A stretch of 64,000 nt of DNA, taken from contig NZ_PZJH01000008.1 in the NCBI RefSeq assembly GCF_003259695.1, positions 1 to 64,000 of the forward strand. The letters are read 5' to 3'. Below, piece after piece: positions 28,147 through 37,530 of this stretch (position 1 is its first letter; each line of letters begins with the position of its first letter). The DNA comes from Macrococcus epidermidis. GTDB taxonomy: Bacteria; Bacillota; Bacilli; Staphylococcales; Staphylococcaceae. The notes under the pieces are model-generated. The model did not search any database. It saw nothing but the letters and a program-made list of their open reading frames with translations, and was not told the origin of the DNA. Made by a program: the position numbers and the translations under genes.

Positions 28147-29100
28147 ATGAAAATGATTTATGGCCTTATTGTATTAGTGTTATTATCGATTGTTTCGATA
28201 TTTGTAGGGGTAATTGATATTTCGCCGCAACATTTAATGCACCTATCAGACAATCAGAAAAATATTTTAATAAATAGTCGTTTCCCGAGAACACTATCTA
28301 TTATATTAGCTGGCGTGGCATTAAGTGTTGCAGGGTTACTGATGCAGCAGCTTACACGTAATAAATTCGTCTCGCCGACAACAGCTGGTACGATGGATTT
28401 TGCGAAATTTGGTGTATTGATATCAATGATTTTTTTTGCACAAGCGCCATTATTAGTGAAACTCGGATTTAGTATTACAACTGCTATTCTCGGGACATTT
28501 ATGTTTATGTGGATTGTTAATCGTATTAAGTTTAAAGATGCGATATTCATTCCGCTCGTCGGATTGATGCTTGGTAATATCGTTTCCAGTTTAGCAACAT
28601 TCATGGCATTAAGATTTAATGCAGTGCAAAGCATTTCTAACTTCTTTGTCGGTGATTTTTCGATGATTACGAAAGGACGTTATGAAGTGCTGTATATCAT
28701 CATTCCAATGGTTATTATTATGTATTTCTTTGCACATCACTTTACGATTGTTGGGATGGGAGAGTCATTTAGTAAGAACTTAGGAATCTCATACAACAAA
28801 ATAATGAATCTCGGCGTAGTCATTGCAGCAGTGGTTTCAGCGACTGTCGTTGTAACAATCGGTGTATTACCGTTTCTGGGATTAATTGTACCGAATATCG
28901 TTGGACTTTTTGTCGGAGATCATATGAATAAAGCGTTACCGTACACTGCGCTTCTCGGTGCAATAATTGTAATGATTGCTGATATATTCAGCCGAATTAT
29001 TATCTTTCCATACGAAATACCGATAGGGCTAACGCTAGGTATCTTAGGTAGTGTTGTATTTATGGTCATCCTTCTGAAAAGGAGGAAAGAATATGCCTAA
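28147..29100 (+). CDS. sstA: Iron-siderophore ABC transporter permease (FecCD family)
   Basis: 317 residues from ATG 28147, 9 bases after Shine-Dalgarno ttggag; an upstream in-frame TTG sits inside that site. FecCD/BtuC-type permease with about 9-10 membrane helices; RFPRTLSIILAGVALSVAGL and LPFLGLIVPNIVGLF are conserved in the family. First gene of a four-gene Fur-box operon whose order (permease, permease, ATPase, lipoprotein) matches sstABCD of Staphylococcus, which imports catechol-type iron complexes. The sst name is by similarity and order. Confidence 0.85.
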   Translation: MKMIYGLIVLVLLSIVSIFVGVIDISPQHLMHLSDNQKNILINSRFPRTLSIILAGVALSVAGLLMQQLTRNKFVSPTTAGTMDFAKFGVLISMIFFAQAPLLVKLGFSITTAILGTFMFMWIVNRIKFKDAIFIPLVGLMLGNIVSSLATFMALRFNAVQSISNFFVGDFSMITKGRYEVLYIIIPMVIIMYFFAHHFTIVGMGESFSKNLGISYNKIMNLGVVIAAVVSATVVVTIGVLPFLGLIVPNIVGLFVGDHMNKALPYTALLGAIIVMIADIFSRIIIFPYEIPIGLTLGILGSVVFMVILLKRRKEYA

Positions 29101-30046
29101 TACAACGAAAAAATTATCGTTACTCTTATTCGTTATGATTGCACTGATGATTGGCTTTGTAATGATCCAGCTTAATCTGCAAATTTTAGATTATGTACTA
29201 CCATCAAGACTGCGAAAGCTTGCTGCAATTATTTTAGTCGGTGCAGCAATTGGTGTATCGTCACTCATCTTCCAGACCATCACTGAAAACCACCTACTAA
29301 CACCATCGGTCATCGGACTTGATGCGGTCTACTTATTTATCCAGACCATCATTATATTCTTCTTCGGAAAACTAGGGGATTTATTCTTCAATGTATATGT
29401 GAATTTCTTTATTTCCGTTGTACTGATGATTTTGTTTACATTAGGCTTATTCAATATCGTCTTTAAGAAAAATACATCCGTGTATTTTGTATTACTGTTT
29501 GGGATTGTAATGGGAACATGCTTTTCTAGTTTATCGAGCTTTATGCATATGGTAATGAATCCGGATGATTTCTTATTATTACAGGATAAACTGTTCGCAA
29601 GCTTTAATACGGTCAATGAAAAGTTATTACTCATCAGCTGTATTATCATTGTGCTGTTACTCATTTATATTTACATGCATGCACATGAATTAGACGTATT
29701 AAGTTTAGGGAACACACACGCAACGAATCTAGGTGTAAATGTTGAAAAGTTAACGCGTAATATGCTGTTAGTGGTTGCGGTATTAGTAAGTATATCGACC
29801 GCACTCGTTGGACCCATTACATTTTTAGGTATCATTGTCTGTAATGTTACGTATCAATTTATGCAGACATTTAAACATCAATATTTAATCATTTCGGTAT
29901 TAGCAGTATCAGGCATTACACTATTACTTGGACAAATGATCAATCAATACGTATTTGATGGCACAACAGAAATTACGATATTGATTAACTTTATAGGTGG
30001 CGTTTACTTCATCTATCTATTATTTAAGGAGGGTGCACATGATTAA
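29093..30046 (+). CDS. sstB: Iron-siderophore ABC transporter permease (FecCD family), second subunit
   Basis: 317 residues, overlapping the previous gene by 8 bp. FecCD family; pairs with the first permease to form the channel. The conserved LRKLAAIILVGAAIGVSSL, LTPSVIGLDA and ALVGPITFLGIIVCN segments are present. More divergent and richer in Phe than SstA, as is usual for this subunit. Confidence 0.85.
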   Translation: MPNTTKKLSLLLFVMIALMIGFVMIQLNLQILDYVLPSRLRKLAAIILVGAAIGVSSLIFQTITENHLLTPSVIGLDAVYLFIQTIIIFFFGKLGDLFFNVYVNFFISVVLMILFTLGLFNIVFKKNTSVYFVLLFGIVMGTCFSSLSSFMHMVMNPDDFLLLQDKLFASFNTVNEKLLLISCIIIVLLLIYIYMHAHELDVLSLGNTHATNLGVNVEKLTRNMLLVVAVLVSISTALVGPITFLGIIVCNVTYQFMQTFKHQYLIISVLAVSGITLLLGQMINQYVFDGTTEITILINFIGGVYFIYLLFKEGAHD

Positions 30047-30845
30047 AGTACAACATTTGCACAAATCGATTGGACAGAAAGAAATTCTAAGTGACATTTC
30101 CGTGGAAATAAAAAAAGGTGCAATCACGGCGATTATCGGACCGAATGGAGCCGGTAAAAGTACATTGTTATCAGCAATTACACGTTTAAGTGATTACGAT
30201 AGTGGCGCTGTGTTGTTAAATGATGTTCCGGTTGAAGAGATGAAAAGTGATGATATCGCAATGCAACTTGCAGTATTAAAGCAAAGTAATCATACGAACT
30301 TAAAAATTACTGTTCGCGACTTAGTTAACTTCGGAAGATTTCCATACTCTAAAGGTCGTTTAACGAAAGAAGATCACGCAATTGTTGATGAAGCAATTGA
30401 ATATTTAGAACTCAAACCTTTTGAAAATCGCTTCTTAGATGAATTGTCAGGGGGACAAAAACAACGCGCATATATTGCGATGACTTTAGCACAGGATACG
30501 GATTATATCTTCTTAGATGAACCATTGAATAATTTAGATATGAAACATTCTGTTCAGATGATGCAGTTACTCCGTAGATTAGTTCGCGAAAAACAAAAGA
30601 CGATTGTTATTGTGATTCATGATATTAACTTTGCATCATGTTATGCAGATTACATCATTGCCTTAAAAGATGGTGTCGTATTATTAGACGGAAAAAAAGA
30701 AGATGTTATTACAACAGAAAAATTAAAAGCAGTATACGATATGGACATTCAAATTGAATGTATCTTCGGTCAGCAAATCTGTGTCTATTTTGACGATGAG
30801 CACATGACAGTTGATGAGTTTATCGAAGAAGTACAGGCAGTATAA
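30039..30845 (+). CDS. sstC: Iron-siderophore ABC transporter ATP-binding protein
   Basis: 268 residues from ATG 30039 (MIKVQHLHKS), after Shine-Dalgarno aaggaggg and overlapping SstB by 8 bp. ABC ATPase: Walker A GPNGAGKST (about 34-42), signature LSGGQKQRA (about 136-144), Walker B YIFLDEP, and a switch His (VIHDIN). Energises uptake through the two permeases. Confidence 0.92.
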   Translation: MIKVQHLHKSIGQKEILSDISVEIKKGAITAIIGPNGAGKSTLLSAITRLSDYDSGAVLLNDVPVEEMKSDDIAMQLAVLKQSNHTNLKITVRDLVNFGRFPYSKGRLTKEDHAIVDEAIEYLELKPFENRFLDELSGGQKQRAYIAMTLAQDTDYIFLDEPLNNLDMKHSVQMMQLLRRLVREKQKTIVIVIHDINFASCYADYIIALKDGVVLLDGKKEDVITTEKLKAVYDMDIQIECIFGQQICVYFDDEHMTVDEFIEEVQAV

Positions 30846-30940
30846 TTCAATCCATTGAAAGGAGTGTTGCCGGGTAGTTTTTAATGTAGGGCTAATTTAT
30901 TTACAGGGGAATAATACATAAATCAAAGGAGAATATAGGA

Positions 30941-31978
30941 ATGAAACGTATTTTTAGTTTAGTATTAACTTTAGCTTTAATTATAGTGTTAGCAGCATGT
31001 GGTAATGACAAAGAAAGTACAAAATCAGAAGATAAGACAGCAGGAGACTCAGATAAGGCTGAAACGATTAAAATTGAAAATAAATACAAACTAATGGGTG
31101 AAAAAGAAGACGGAAGTGACGCAAAAGACGTAACAGAAACTGTAGAAGTTCCGAAAAACCCAAAAAATATTGCAGTATTTGACTACGGAACATTGGCAAC
31201 CATGCAGGAATTAGGTGTCGATGGAGAAGTTAAAGGATTACCTAAAGGTGAAGGCAATCGCAGTGTTCCGTCATTCCTTGAAAACTTTAAAGATGATAAA
31301 TATACAAACTTAGGAAGTTTAAAAGAACCTAACTTTGAAAAATTAGCTGAACAACAACCAGAACTCATCTTAATTTCTGGACGCCAGGCAACACAAAAAG
31401 TAATGGAAGAAATGAAAAAAGCAGCACCAGACGCTACAATTTTATATGTTGGTACAGATGATACGAAATATATCGAAAGCGTAAAAGAAAACACTGAAAA
31501 TATCGGTAAAATCTTTGGTAAAGAAAAAGAAGCAACGGCTTTAATCGATGATTTAGACAAAAAGATTGAAGAAGTAAAAGCAATGACTGAAAAGTCTAAA
31601 GATAAAGGATTGTTTGTATTAGCCAATGAAGGAGAATTATCTGTATTTGGTAAAGGTGGCCGTTTCGGATTTATTCATGATGTATTAGGCGTGAAAGAAG
31701 CGGACAAAAATATTCAGGCCAAAGGACACGGACAAGTTATTAACTTTGAATATATCAACAAAACAAATCCGGATATCATCTATGCGATGGACCGTGGAGT
31801 AGCAGTTGGTGGTAAATCATCTGCGAAACAAGCATTATCTAATGATGTTATTAAAGACGTAAGTGCTGTGAAAAATGATAAAGTCGTAGAAATCGATCCT
31901 TACTTATGGTACTTCTCAGGTGGCAGCGCAGTCACTGTTAAGAAACAAATTGAAGAAGTAGAGAAAGCATATAAATAA
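30941..31978 (+). CDS. sstD: Iron-siderophore-binding lipoprotein
   Basis: 345 residues. Lipoprotein signal peptide with lipobox LAAC (Cys at about residue 20), a charged Lys/Glu/Asp linker, then a FhuD/FepB-type binding domain (VEVPKNPKNIAVFDYGTLAT, PNFEKLAEQQPELILISGR). Anchored on the outer face of the membrane. Separated from SstC by 95 bp that contain Shine-Dalgarno aaaggag close to the start; it may also be transcribed separately. Confidence 0.88.
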   Translation: MKRIFSLVLTLALIIVLAACGNDKESTKSEDKTAGDSDKAETIKIENKYKLMGEKEDGSDAKDVTETVEVPKNPKNIAVFDYGTLATMQELGVDGEVKGLPKGEGNRSVPSFLENFKDDKYTNLGSLKEPNFEKLAEQQPELILISGRQATQKVMEEMKKAAPDATILYVGTDDTKYIESVKENTENIGKIFGKEKEATALIDDLDKKIEEVKAMTEKSKDKGLFVLANEGELSVFGKGGRFGFIHDVLGVKEADKNIQAKGHGQVINFEYINKTNPDIIYAMDRGVAVGGKSSAKQALSNDVIKDVSAVKNDKVVEIDPYLWYFSGGSAVTVKKQIEEVEKAYK

Positions 31979-32127
31979 AACTAAGTCACCTTAGAACAAC
32001 ATTAATTATATAGATTACCAGCAAATAACCTTACTTATGATAATTGTAAAAATATAGAAAGGCGATTATACTGATGATAAGGAAGTTTGTATGGTGAGAA
32101 CATATTTACTGATGATTAGAATCATTC

Positions 32128-32160
32128 GCCTGCAAATGCATATGCATTGCAGGCTTTTTT
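32128..32160 (+). terminator. Terminator downstream of sstD
   Basis: GCCTGCAAATGCA (32128-32140) and TGCATTGCAGGC (32143-32154), one bulge, then TTTTTT. Confidence 0.85.
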
Positions 32161-32188
32161 GATTTTTAAAAGAGAGGAGGTTGATGAT

Positions 32189-32719
32189 GTGAAGGACATA
32201 TTTACGAAGAAATTTTTAATGATGGTACTGATGCTGATTGGAATATTTGCGATAGGAATTTCAATTCAGAATTTAATGAACCCGCAAAAGTTTCCGAAAG
32301 TAACGAAAAGTCAGATTGCCCAATTGGAGAGTAGTACATTTCCAACAGAAAAAGAAGCCCAGGAAGCTGTGGGGAAACAACTATTTGATGGCGTCAAGGA
32401 AAGTAGTGTCTCATTAAGTTCTAAAGCAAATGAACCGGGCATCGGTATTTATGCGTATTATGATGGCAAGACAAAAGACTATGTCACAACGTATTATACC
32501 CTAAAGCATAAAGATGGATATCAGGTTAAGATAGGTAAAGTCAATGTGACTTATCAAAAAGGTGATAAGAAAATGTGGACAGATAAAATTGATGGTCATG
32601 TCTACAACTGTTATATCAATGATTATAGAAGATTTAGAGAAGTTGATGAAAAAGAGGAAACAGCATCGACAGATACATTGCATAATGACGGCGCAATACA
32701 TGTTGTACAGGAAAAATAA
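32189..32719 (+). CDS. Membrane-anchored hypothetical protein
   Basis: 176 residues from GTG 32189, 8 bases after Shine-Dalgarno gaggagg; a longer reading runs into the preceding terminator and was rejected. One N-terminal membrane helix (FLMMVLMLIGIFAIGISIQN) without lipobox, then a soluble domain of about 145 residues with a KHKDGYQVKIGKVNVTY segment and a polar tail. Probably membrane-anchored with the domain outside. I do not recognise the family. Its location between iron uptake and hemQ does not prove an iron role. Confidence 0.6.
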   Translation: MKDIFTKKFLMMVLMLIGIFAIGISIQNLMNPQKFPKVTKSQIAQLESSTFPTEKEAQEAVGKQLFDGVKESSVSLSSKANEPGIGIYAYYDGKTKDYVTTYYTLKHKDGYQVKIGKVNVTYQKGDKKMWTDKIDGHVYNCYINDYRRFREVDEKEETASTDTLHNDGAIHVVQEK

Positions 32720-32759
32720 AATGGTTGGTTGATATCGAAGCAATGAAGTGAAGAAGGAT

Positions 32760-33118
32760 AAGTGTCGTCAAAAGTGATTTGAAGCCACTTCCGAGCGGCA
32801 ATTACAAGGATTGTGTGAGTAAGTGTCGTCAAAAGTGATTTGAGGTCACTTCTGAGCGGCAATTACATGGATTGCGTGAGTAAGTGTCGTCAAAAGTGAT
32901 TTGAAGCCACTTCCGAGCAAGAACAACATGGATTGCGTGAGTAAGTGTCGCCAAAAGAGATTTGAGGTCACTTCTGAGCGGCAATTACAAGGATTGTGTG
33001 AGTAAGTGTCGTCAAAAACGATTTGAAGCCACTTCCGAGTAAGAACAACTTGGATTGCGTGAGTAAGTGTCGTCAAAAACGATTTGAAGCCACTTCCTAG
33101 CAAAAACAACAAGGATTA
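32760..33118 (+). repeat. 61-bp tandem intergenic repeat, six copies
   Basis: Units start at 32760, 32821, 32882, 32943, 33004 and 33065 with an exact 61-bp period and the consensus start aagtgtcgtcaaaagtgatt. Within each unit AAGTGTCGTCAAA and TTTGAAGCCACTT (or TTTGAGGTCACTT) form 13-bp arms with two mismatches around a 5-base centre. Two variants of the right arm (gaagcc and gaggtc) occur in the order A-B-A-B-A-A, and two linker types (gcggcaattac and aagaacaac) also alternate. As 61 is not a multiple of 3, the array is not protein-coding. It fills the gap between the hypothetical gene and hemQ. Confidence 0.9.
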
Positions 33119-33143
33119 TGAAGTTCAACTTCAGTCTACTCGC

Positions 33144-33172
33144 AAAAAAAGACAACCCCTAAAGGTTGCCTT
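33144..33172 (-). terminator. Terminator after hemQ
   Basis: On the minus strand GGCAACC-(tttag)-GGGTTGTC (33151-33170 plus-strand coordinates) is followed by TTTTTTT. Confidence 0.85.
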
Positions 33173-33183
33173 ATAACGCTATA

Positions 33184-33933
33184 TTAAACTGTAAATAATC
33201 CTTGTAAATCTTCTGTTTTTAAGATGTTACCAACATAGAATGAACCGAATTCACCGTAACGCGCTGATACTTCATCGAAGCGCATTTCGTATACTAACTT
33301 CTTAAATTGTAATACGTCGTCTGAGAATAAAGTAACGCCCCACTCGTAATCGTCAAATCCAACTGATCCTGTGATAAACTGTTTAACAATACCTGCATAG
33401 CCACGTCCAATCATACCGTGAGAGCGCATTAAGCCTTTACGGTGATCCATGTCTAACATGTACCAGTTATCTTCACCTTGACGGCGTTTATCCATTGGGT
33501 AGAAACATACATACTCAGAACGTGGTAATTCAGGATATAATCTTGCTTTAATATGTGGATTCTCGTACGGATCTTCGTCAGAACCCTGTGCTAAGTAGTT
33601 ACTTAATTCAATAACTGAAACGTATGAATACGTTGGGATTAAGTAGTCACGAATGGCTAATTTATTAAATGCTGTTTCAACAGCTGTTAAGTCTTTCATT
33701 TCTGGTCGAAGCATCCAAAGCATTAAATCAGCTTTTTGACCTGTAATGTTATATAACGCGTAAGATCCTTCTTTCGCTACGTGATTTTCTTCTAATTTAT
33801 TGATAAAAGCACTGAACTCTTCTACCATTTTCGTACGGTCTTCTGCTTCAACTAATTTTAAGCTTGTGAAATCAATGGCATAAAATAAGTGCAAGCTATA
33901 CCAACCGTCTAATGTTTTTGCTGCTTCGTTCAT
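33184..33933 (-). CDS. hemQ: Coproheme decarboxylase HemQ
   Basis: 249 residues, chlorite-dismutase-like fold. Converts iron-coproporphyrin III to haem b in the Gram-positive coproporphyrin pathway. Very similar to the staphylococcal enzyme: [14 protein letters not shown] at the N-terminus, CFYPMDKRR containing the reactive Tyr, and [20 protein letters not shown] with the haem-ligand region. Shine-Dalgarno gaggag. A Fur-box-like sequence lies 19 bp upstream of the start. Divergent from pta. Confidence 0.95.
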   Translation of the reverse strand: MNEAAKTLDGWYSLHLFYAIDFTSLKLVEAEDRTKMVEEFSAFINKLEENHVAKEGSYALYNITGQKADLMLWMLRPEMKDLTAVETAFNKLAIRDYLIPTYSYVSVIELSNYLAQGSDEDPYENPHIKARLYPELPRSEYVCFYPMDKRRQGEDNWYMLDMDHRKGLMRSHGMIGRGYAGIVKQFITGSVGFDDYEWGVTLFSDDVLQFKKLVYEMRFDEVSARYGEFGSFYVGNILKTEDLQGLFTV

Positions 33934-33951
33934 TATCCATCTCTCCTCTAA

Positions 33952-33966
33952 TTGTAATCATTATCA
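33952..33966 (-). promoter_or_regulatory. Fur-box-like sequence upstream of hemQ
   Basis: On the minus strand TGATAATGATTACAA matches the 7-1-7 Fur consensus at 12 of 14 defined positions. It would couple haem synthesis to iron supply if functional. Confidence 0.4.
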
Positions 33967-34085
33967 TTCTAACATATCTCGAAACATATGTATGTTCGAA
34001 GATTTTACATATTGATGACGTGTAATTTCTATAAAAAGAGTCTATAATGGTTAATGGGGATGAATCAAAATTTCAGGAGGCTATT

Positions 34086-35075
34086 ATGGCTAAATTATTA
34101 GATGTATTAAATGAAAAACTTTCAGGTAAAAATGTGAAAATCGTTTTACCGGAAGGAACAGACGAGCGTGTATTACAAGCAGCTGTTGAATTACATAAAG
34201 GTGATAAAGTATCACCGATCGTTTTAGGGAATGTGGAAGAAGTACAAGCGCTTGCTGAAAAATTAGGTTTATCAATTGACGGAATTGAAATAATGGATCC
34301 AACAAACAACGAATTACGTGAAGAATTAATCGCGAAGTTTGTTGAGCGTCGTAAAGGTAAAGCGACAGAAGAGCAAGCGGCACAAATGTTAAACGATCCG
34401 AACTATTTCGGTACGATGTTAGTTTATACAGGTCGTGCAGCAGGTCTTGTATCAGGTGCAGCACATTCTACAGCAGATACTGTACGTCCAGCTTTACAAA
34501 TCATCAAGACTAAACCAGGTGTTTCTCGTACATCAGGTGTATTCTTTATGATTCGTGAAGACGAGCAGTACTTAATGGGTGATTGCGCAATCAATCCAGA
34601 ACTTGATGCAACTGCTTTAGCTGAAATCGGTATCGAGTCTGCTAAGACTGCAAAAGCTTTCGGTATGGAACCTAAAGTTGCAATGTTATCTTTCTCTACG
34701 AAAGGTTCAGCGAAAACACCTGAAACTGAAAAAGTTGTAGAAGCAACACGCTTAGCACAAGAAAAATTAGCTTCAGAAGCTGATTTAGAAGGTGTAGTTA
34801 TTGACGGAGAATTCCAATTTGATGCTGCTTTCGTACCATCAGTAGCAGCGAAGAAAGCACCAGAATCACCAATTCAAGGTGACGCAAATGTATTCGTATT
34901 CCCTAGCTTAGAAGCTGGTAATATCGGTTACAAAATTGCGCAACGCTTGGGTGGATTTGATGCTGTAGGTCCAATCTTACAAGGATTAAATGCACCAGTG
35001 AATGATTTATCACGTGGATGTTCAACAGAAGATGTTGTTTCATTATCAATCATCACTGCAGCACAATCTTTATAA
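34086..35075 (+). CDS. pta: Phosphate acetyltransferase
   Basis: 329 residues from ATG 34086, with Shine-Dalgarno caggagg; an upstream extension at 34047 has no ribosome site. EutD-type Pta that interconverts acetyl-CoA and acetyl phosphate in overflow metabolism. Conserved segments KIVLPEGTDERVLQAA, GLVSGAAHSTADTVRPALQ and GSAKTPE are visible. Followed at 3 bp by lipL, as in Staphylococcus and Bacillus. Confidence 0.95.
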   Translation: MAKLLDVLNEKLSGKNVKIVLPEGTDERVLQAAVELHKGDKVSPIVLGNVEEVQALAEKLGLSIDGIEIMDPTNNELREELIAKFVERRKGKATEEQAAQMLNDPNYFGTMLVYTGRAAGLVSGAAHSTADTVRPALQIIKTKPGVSRTSGVFFMIREDEQYLMGDCAINPELDATALAEIGIESAKTAKAFGMEPKVAMLSFSTKGSAKTPETEKVVEATRLAQEKLASEADLEGVVIDGEFQFDAAFVPSVAAKKAPESPIQGDANVFVFPSLEAGNIGYKIAQRLGGFDAVGPILQGLNAPVNDLSRGCSTEDVVSLSIITAAQSL

Positions 35076-35078
35076 TAG

Positions 35079-35918
35079 ATGACGAAGTCAATTTTTGAAG
35101 AGAATTGGCAATACGTAGATCATACGCGAGGACTGCAGCCAATGCAGTCCTTTGCTTTTGATGATATGTACTGTCATTTAATTGGACAACAAAATCATGA
35201 TAGTGTGGTACGCACTTGGATTCATGATCATGTCATTATTCTCGGTATGCACGATGCACGTCTGCCATATATTGAAGAGGGAATAGCGTTCCTAAACAAT
35301 CATGGGTATGGTGCCATTGTTCGTAATTCAGGCGGTTTAGGTGTGGTACTCGATGCAGGTGTACTCAATATTTCGATTATATTTCCTGGAGATATTACAT
35401 TTTCGATTGATGCGGGATATGAATATATGTATGAACTGATTCAGGAGATGTTTAAAGATTATCATAAACATATTGAAGCGAAAGAAATCGTTCATTCATA
35501 TTGCCCGGGAAGTTACGATTTAAGTATCGATAATAAGAAGTTTGCAGGTATTTCACAACGTCGTGTAAAAGATGGTATTGCAGTCCAGATTTATCTTTGT
35601 GTCGAAGGTAGTGGGAGCGCACGTGCTGAACTGATGCGTCAATTTTATGATGTGGCACGTCGCGGGGAAACTACGAAATTTACGTATCCTCAAATAGATC
35701 CTGAGTGCATGGCGAGTCTATCAGAACTGCTCGGTGTAGAGCTTACGGTGGATGAAGTCATATTCAAATTACTGTATGCTTTGAAAGACTTAGGTGCAAC
35801 TTTATCAAATAATGAGATGACAGATGCTATGTGGACGTTGTATAATGATTACTTCGAACGCATGACTGAACGTAACGCAAAAATAAAAATCAATCAAGGT
35901 GGTGAAGCAAATGCGTAA
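35079..35918 (+). CDS. lipL: Octanoyl-[GcvH]:protein N-octanoyltransferase
   Basis: 279 residues, biotin/lipoate protein ligase fold. LipL moves octanoyl (or lipoyl) from GcvH to E2 subunits of dehydrogenase complexes. Visible: [18 protein letters not shown] and the active-site Cys in [10 protein letters not shown] (about 145) followed by [10 protein letters not shown]. Begins 3 bp after pta with no clear Shine-Dalgarno, so it is probably translated by coupling. The gene order pta-lipL supports LipL over LplA. Confidence 0.88.
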   Translation: MTKSIFEENWQYVDHTRGLQPMQSFAFDDMYCHLIGQQNHDSVVRTWIHDHVIILGMHDARLPYIEEGIAFLNNHGYGAIVRNSGGLGVVLDAGVLNISIIFPGDITFSIDAGYEYMYELIQEMFKDYHKHIEAKEIVHSYCPGSYDLSIDNKKFAGISQRRVKDGIAVQIYLCVEGSGSARAELMRQFYDVARRGETTKFTYPQIDPECMASLSELLGVELTVDEVIFKLLYALKDLGATLSNNEMTDAMWTLYNDYFERMTERNAKIKINQGGEANA

Positions 35919-36237
35919 TAAGTTTCAAGTGTGCGATGATTGTCAGGGTGTATGTCTTAGAACATTACTACCGAAGTTAGAGAAGTTAGATCCAGATGCT
36001 GAAGTTGAAATCGCATGCCAGTCTTACTGTGGACCAGGTAGACGAAAAACTTTCGCATTTGTCAATAACCGCCCTCTAGCAGCTGCAACTGAAGAAGAAC
36101 TACTTGAAAAAGTTGAGAAACGTTTAGCGCAAAAACGTGATCCTGAAGAGGAAGCAAGACTTGCCAAACGTAACGCTGAACGTAAACGTCGTTTAGACGA
36201 ACAGAACGCGAAGCTGAAAGAGAAACTGAAGAGATAG
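35911..36237 (+). CDS. DUF1450 family protein
   Basis: 108 residues from ATG 35911 (Shine-Dalgarno aaggtgg), overlapping lipL by 8 bp. The N-terminal Cys-rich segment [16 protein letters not shown] and later [20 protein letters not shown] mark DUF1450 (YuzB-like); the C-terminal about 40 residues are a charged helix, possibly coiled coil. Family function unknown; the Cys pairs suggest metal or redox chemistry (inference). Confidence 0.75.
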   Translation: MRNKFQVCDDCQGVCLRTLLPKLEKLDPDAEVEIACQSYCGPGRRKTFAFVNNRPLAAATEEELLEKVEKRLAQKRDPEEEARLAKRNAERKRRLDEQNAKLKEKLKR

Positions 36238-36242
36238 ATATA

Positions 36243-36273
36243 GAGGCTGGGACAATTTGTTCCAGTCTCTTTA
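36243..36273 (+). terminator. Terminator after the DUF1450 gene
   Basis: GAGGCTGGGACAA-(tttg)-TTCCAGTCTC followed by TTTAATTT. The gaggctgg start recurs in the argS terminator. Confidence 0.8.
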
Positions 36274-36400
36274 ATTTAAATTAATCCTCTTTACAATCCT
36301 ACATACTTCTTTAATGTAAATTTACATGAGTTTAACATCCCTTTGCTATGCTTAGTTTGTATAACGATATGAATGAATCAATAGAAGGGTGGAACGATTC

Positions 36401-37513
36401 GTGCAACGTATATTAATTACTGGTGCGCGTGCGCCAATTTCTTATGAAGTTGTGCAGCAGCAGGTCGCATTAGGCAGAACAGTTTTCTTGACGGATTCTA
36501 CCAAAAAGGTCAGCATTAAAAATTCTAAGTTTATCGAAGCGTTTATTTTAACGACGTCACCACGATTTTCTACTGAAGAATATATTAGCGATATTAACAA
36601 TATTGTTACGCAATATCATATTGATCTGATCATTCCTTTAAATGAAGAATCTTTCTATCTTTCTTATATGAAAGATAGATTAATTGCACCAGTATGGGTT
36701 GAAGATATTTCTAAGATGCTGTCAGTGCACAACAAATATAACTTTACAAAGTTAATCGATGCGATGGGTTTTAAAGTGCCTGATACGAAATATGTCATGA
36801 ATCACGATGACTTAACAACTTTTATGAATAACTTCCCTGGAGATGAATATATCGTTAAACAACCGTACGGTCGTTTCGGTCAATCTGTGCGTAAATTAAC
36901 ACGTATGTCATTAGAAAATGACAATATGATTGAATTCCCTTTTATGATTCAGACATTAATTAAGGGCACAGAATGGTGTTCATACAGCTTTGCAAAAGAC
37001 GGGAAAACATTATCTACTTCATTATATTTATCGAACACACATGATAGTTATAACTGTTCTACACACTTCACTTCAGAGAAGAATGAAGAACTTCAGTCTA
37101 TTATTGAAGCTGTGATTCAGAACTTAAACTGGTCATATCAAATTGCATTTGATGTGATTAAATGTGAGACGACAGGTGATTATTACTTTATCGAATGTAA
37201 TCCACGTGCGACAAATGGTGCGCTATTTATGCAGCCTTACGTTTGGGAATTAAAGTGCTGCGAACCGAAATATGAAGCGCGTCAACTCATCTTCGTATCG
37301 TTATATAACTTTATTATGCGTCCAAAGAAACATAATTTAGAGCGATTAAAGTATGGGAAAGATATTTTCTGGCATCCAAGTGAAAAGTCAATCTTCTTTG
37401 AACAAATTATAAGTGGTGCCCAGTGGTGGTTTGAAGCGAAATCTCAAAAGACAACAGTCAACACGATTACAACGTATGATATCGAATGGAATGAAGACAT
37501 TGTAAATCTATAG
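36401..37513 (+). CDS. ATP-grasp enzyme of unknown substrate
   Basis: 370 residues from GTG 36401 (MQRILITGARAP), 8 bases after Shine-Dalgarno aagggtgg. Three ATP-grasp subdomains: N-terminal Rossmann-like part (ILITGARAPISYEV), central KLIDAMGFKVPDT and YIVKQPYGRFGQSVRKL nucleotide-binding part, and the metal-binding YFIECNPRATNG motif (about residues 262-273). Such CarB-like ligases join a carboxylate to an amine. It begins a cassette with a FemAB-like acyltransferase 17 bp downstream. Product unknown. Confidence 0.78.
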   Translation: MQRILITGARAPISYEVVQQQVALGRTVFLTDSTKKVSIKNSKFIEAFILTTSPRFSTEEYISDINNIVTQYHIDLIIPLNEESFYLSYMKDRLIAPVWVEDISKMLSVHNKYNFTKLIDAMGFKVPDTKYVMNHDDLTTFMNNFPGDEYIVKQPYGRFGQSVRKLTRMSLENDNMIEFPFMIQTLIKGTEWCSYSFAKDGKTLSTSLYLSNTHDSYNCSTHFTSEKNEELQSIIEAVIQNLNWSYQIAFDVIKCETTGDYYFIECNPRATNGALFMQPYVWELKCCEPKYEARQLIFVSLYNFIMRPKKHNLERLKYGKDIFWHPSEKSIFFEQIISGAQWWFEAKSQKTTVNTITTYDIEWNEDIVNL

Positions 37514-37530
37514 ATAAAGAGGTCTTACGA

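Noticed and set aside
32091-32162. 23-codon ORF after sstD (MVRTYLLMIRIIRLQ start) with a weak Shine-Dalgarno
   Set aside because: It runs straight through the strong terminator hairpin and ends in its T-run, so it is more likely chance than a small toxin-like peptide.
32846-33112. Minus-strand frame across the 61-bp repeat
   Set aside because: The 61-bp period shifts frame in each unit, so the repeated peptide is not maintained; no ribosome-binding site.
32760-33118. CRISPR array
   Set aside because: The whole 61-bp unit repeats, including the would-be spacers, and no cas genes are present.
33977-34001. Imperfect inverted repeat (CGAAACATA/TATGTTCG) between hemQ and pta
   Set aside because: Short arms with a bulge and no match to a regulator motif I know; not strong enough to call an operator.
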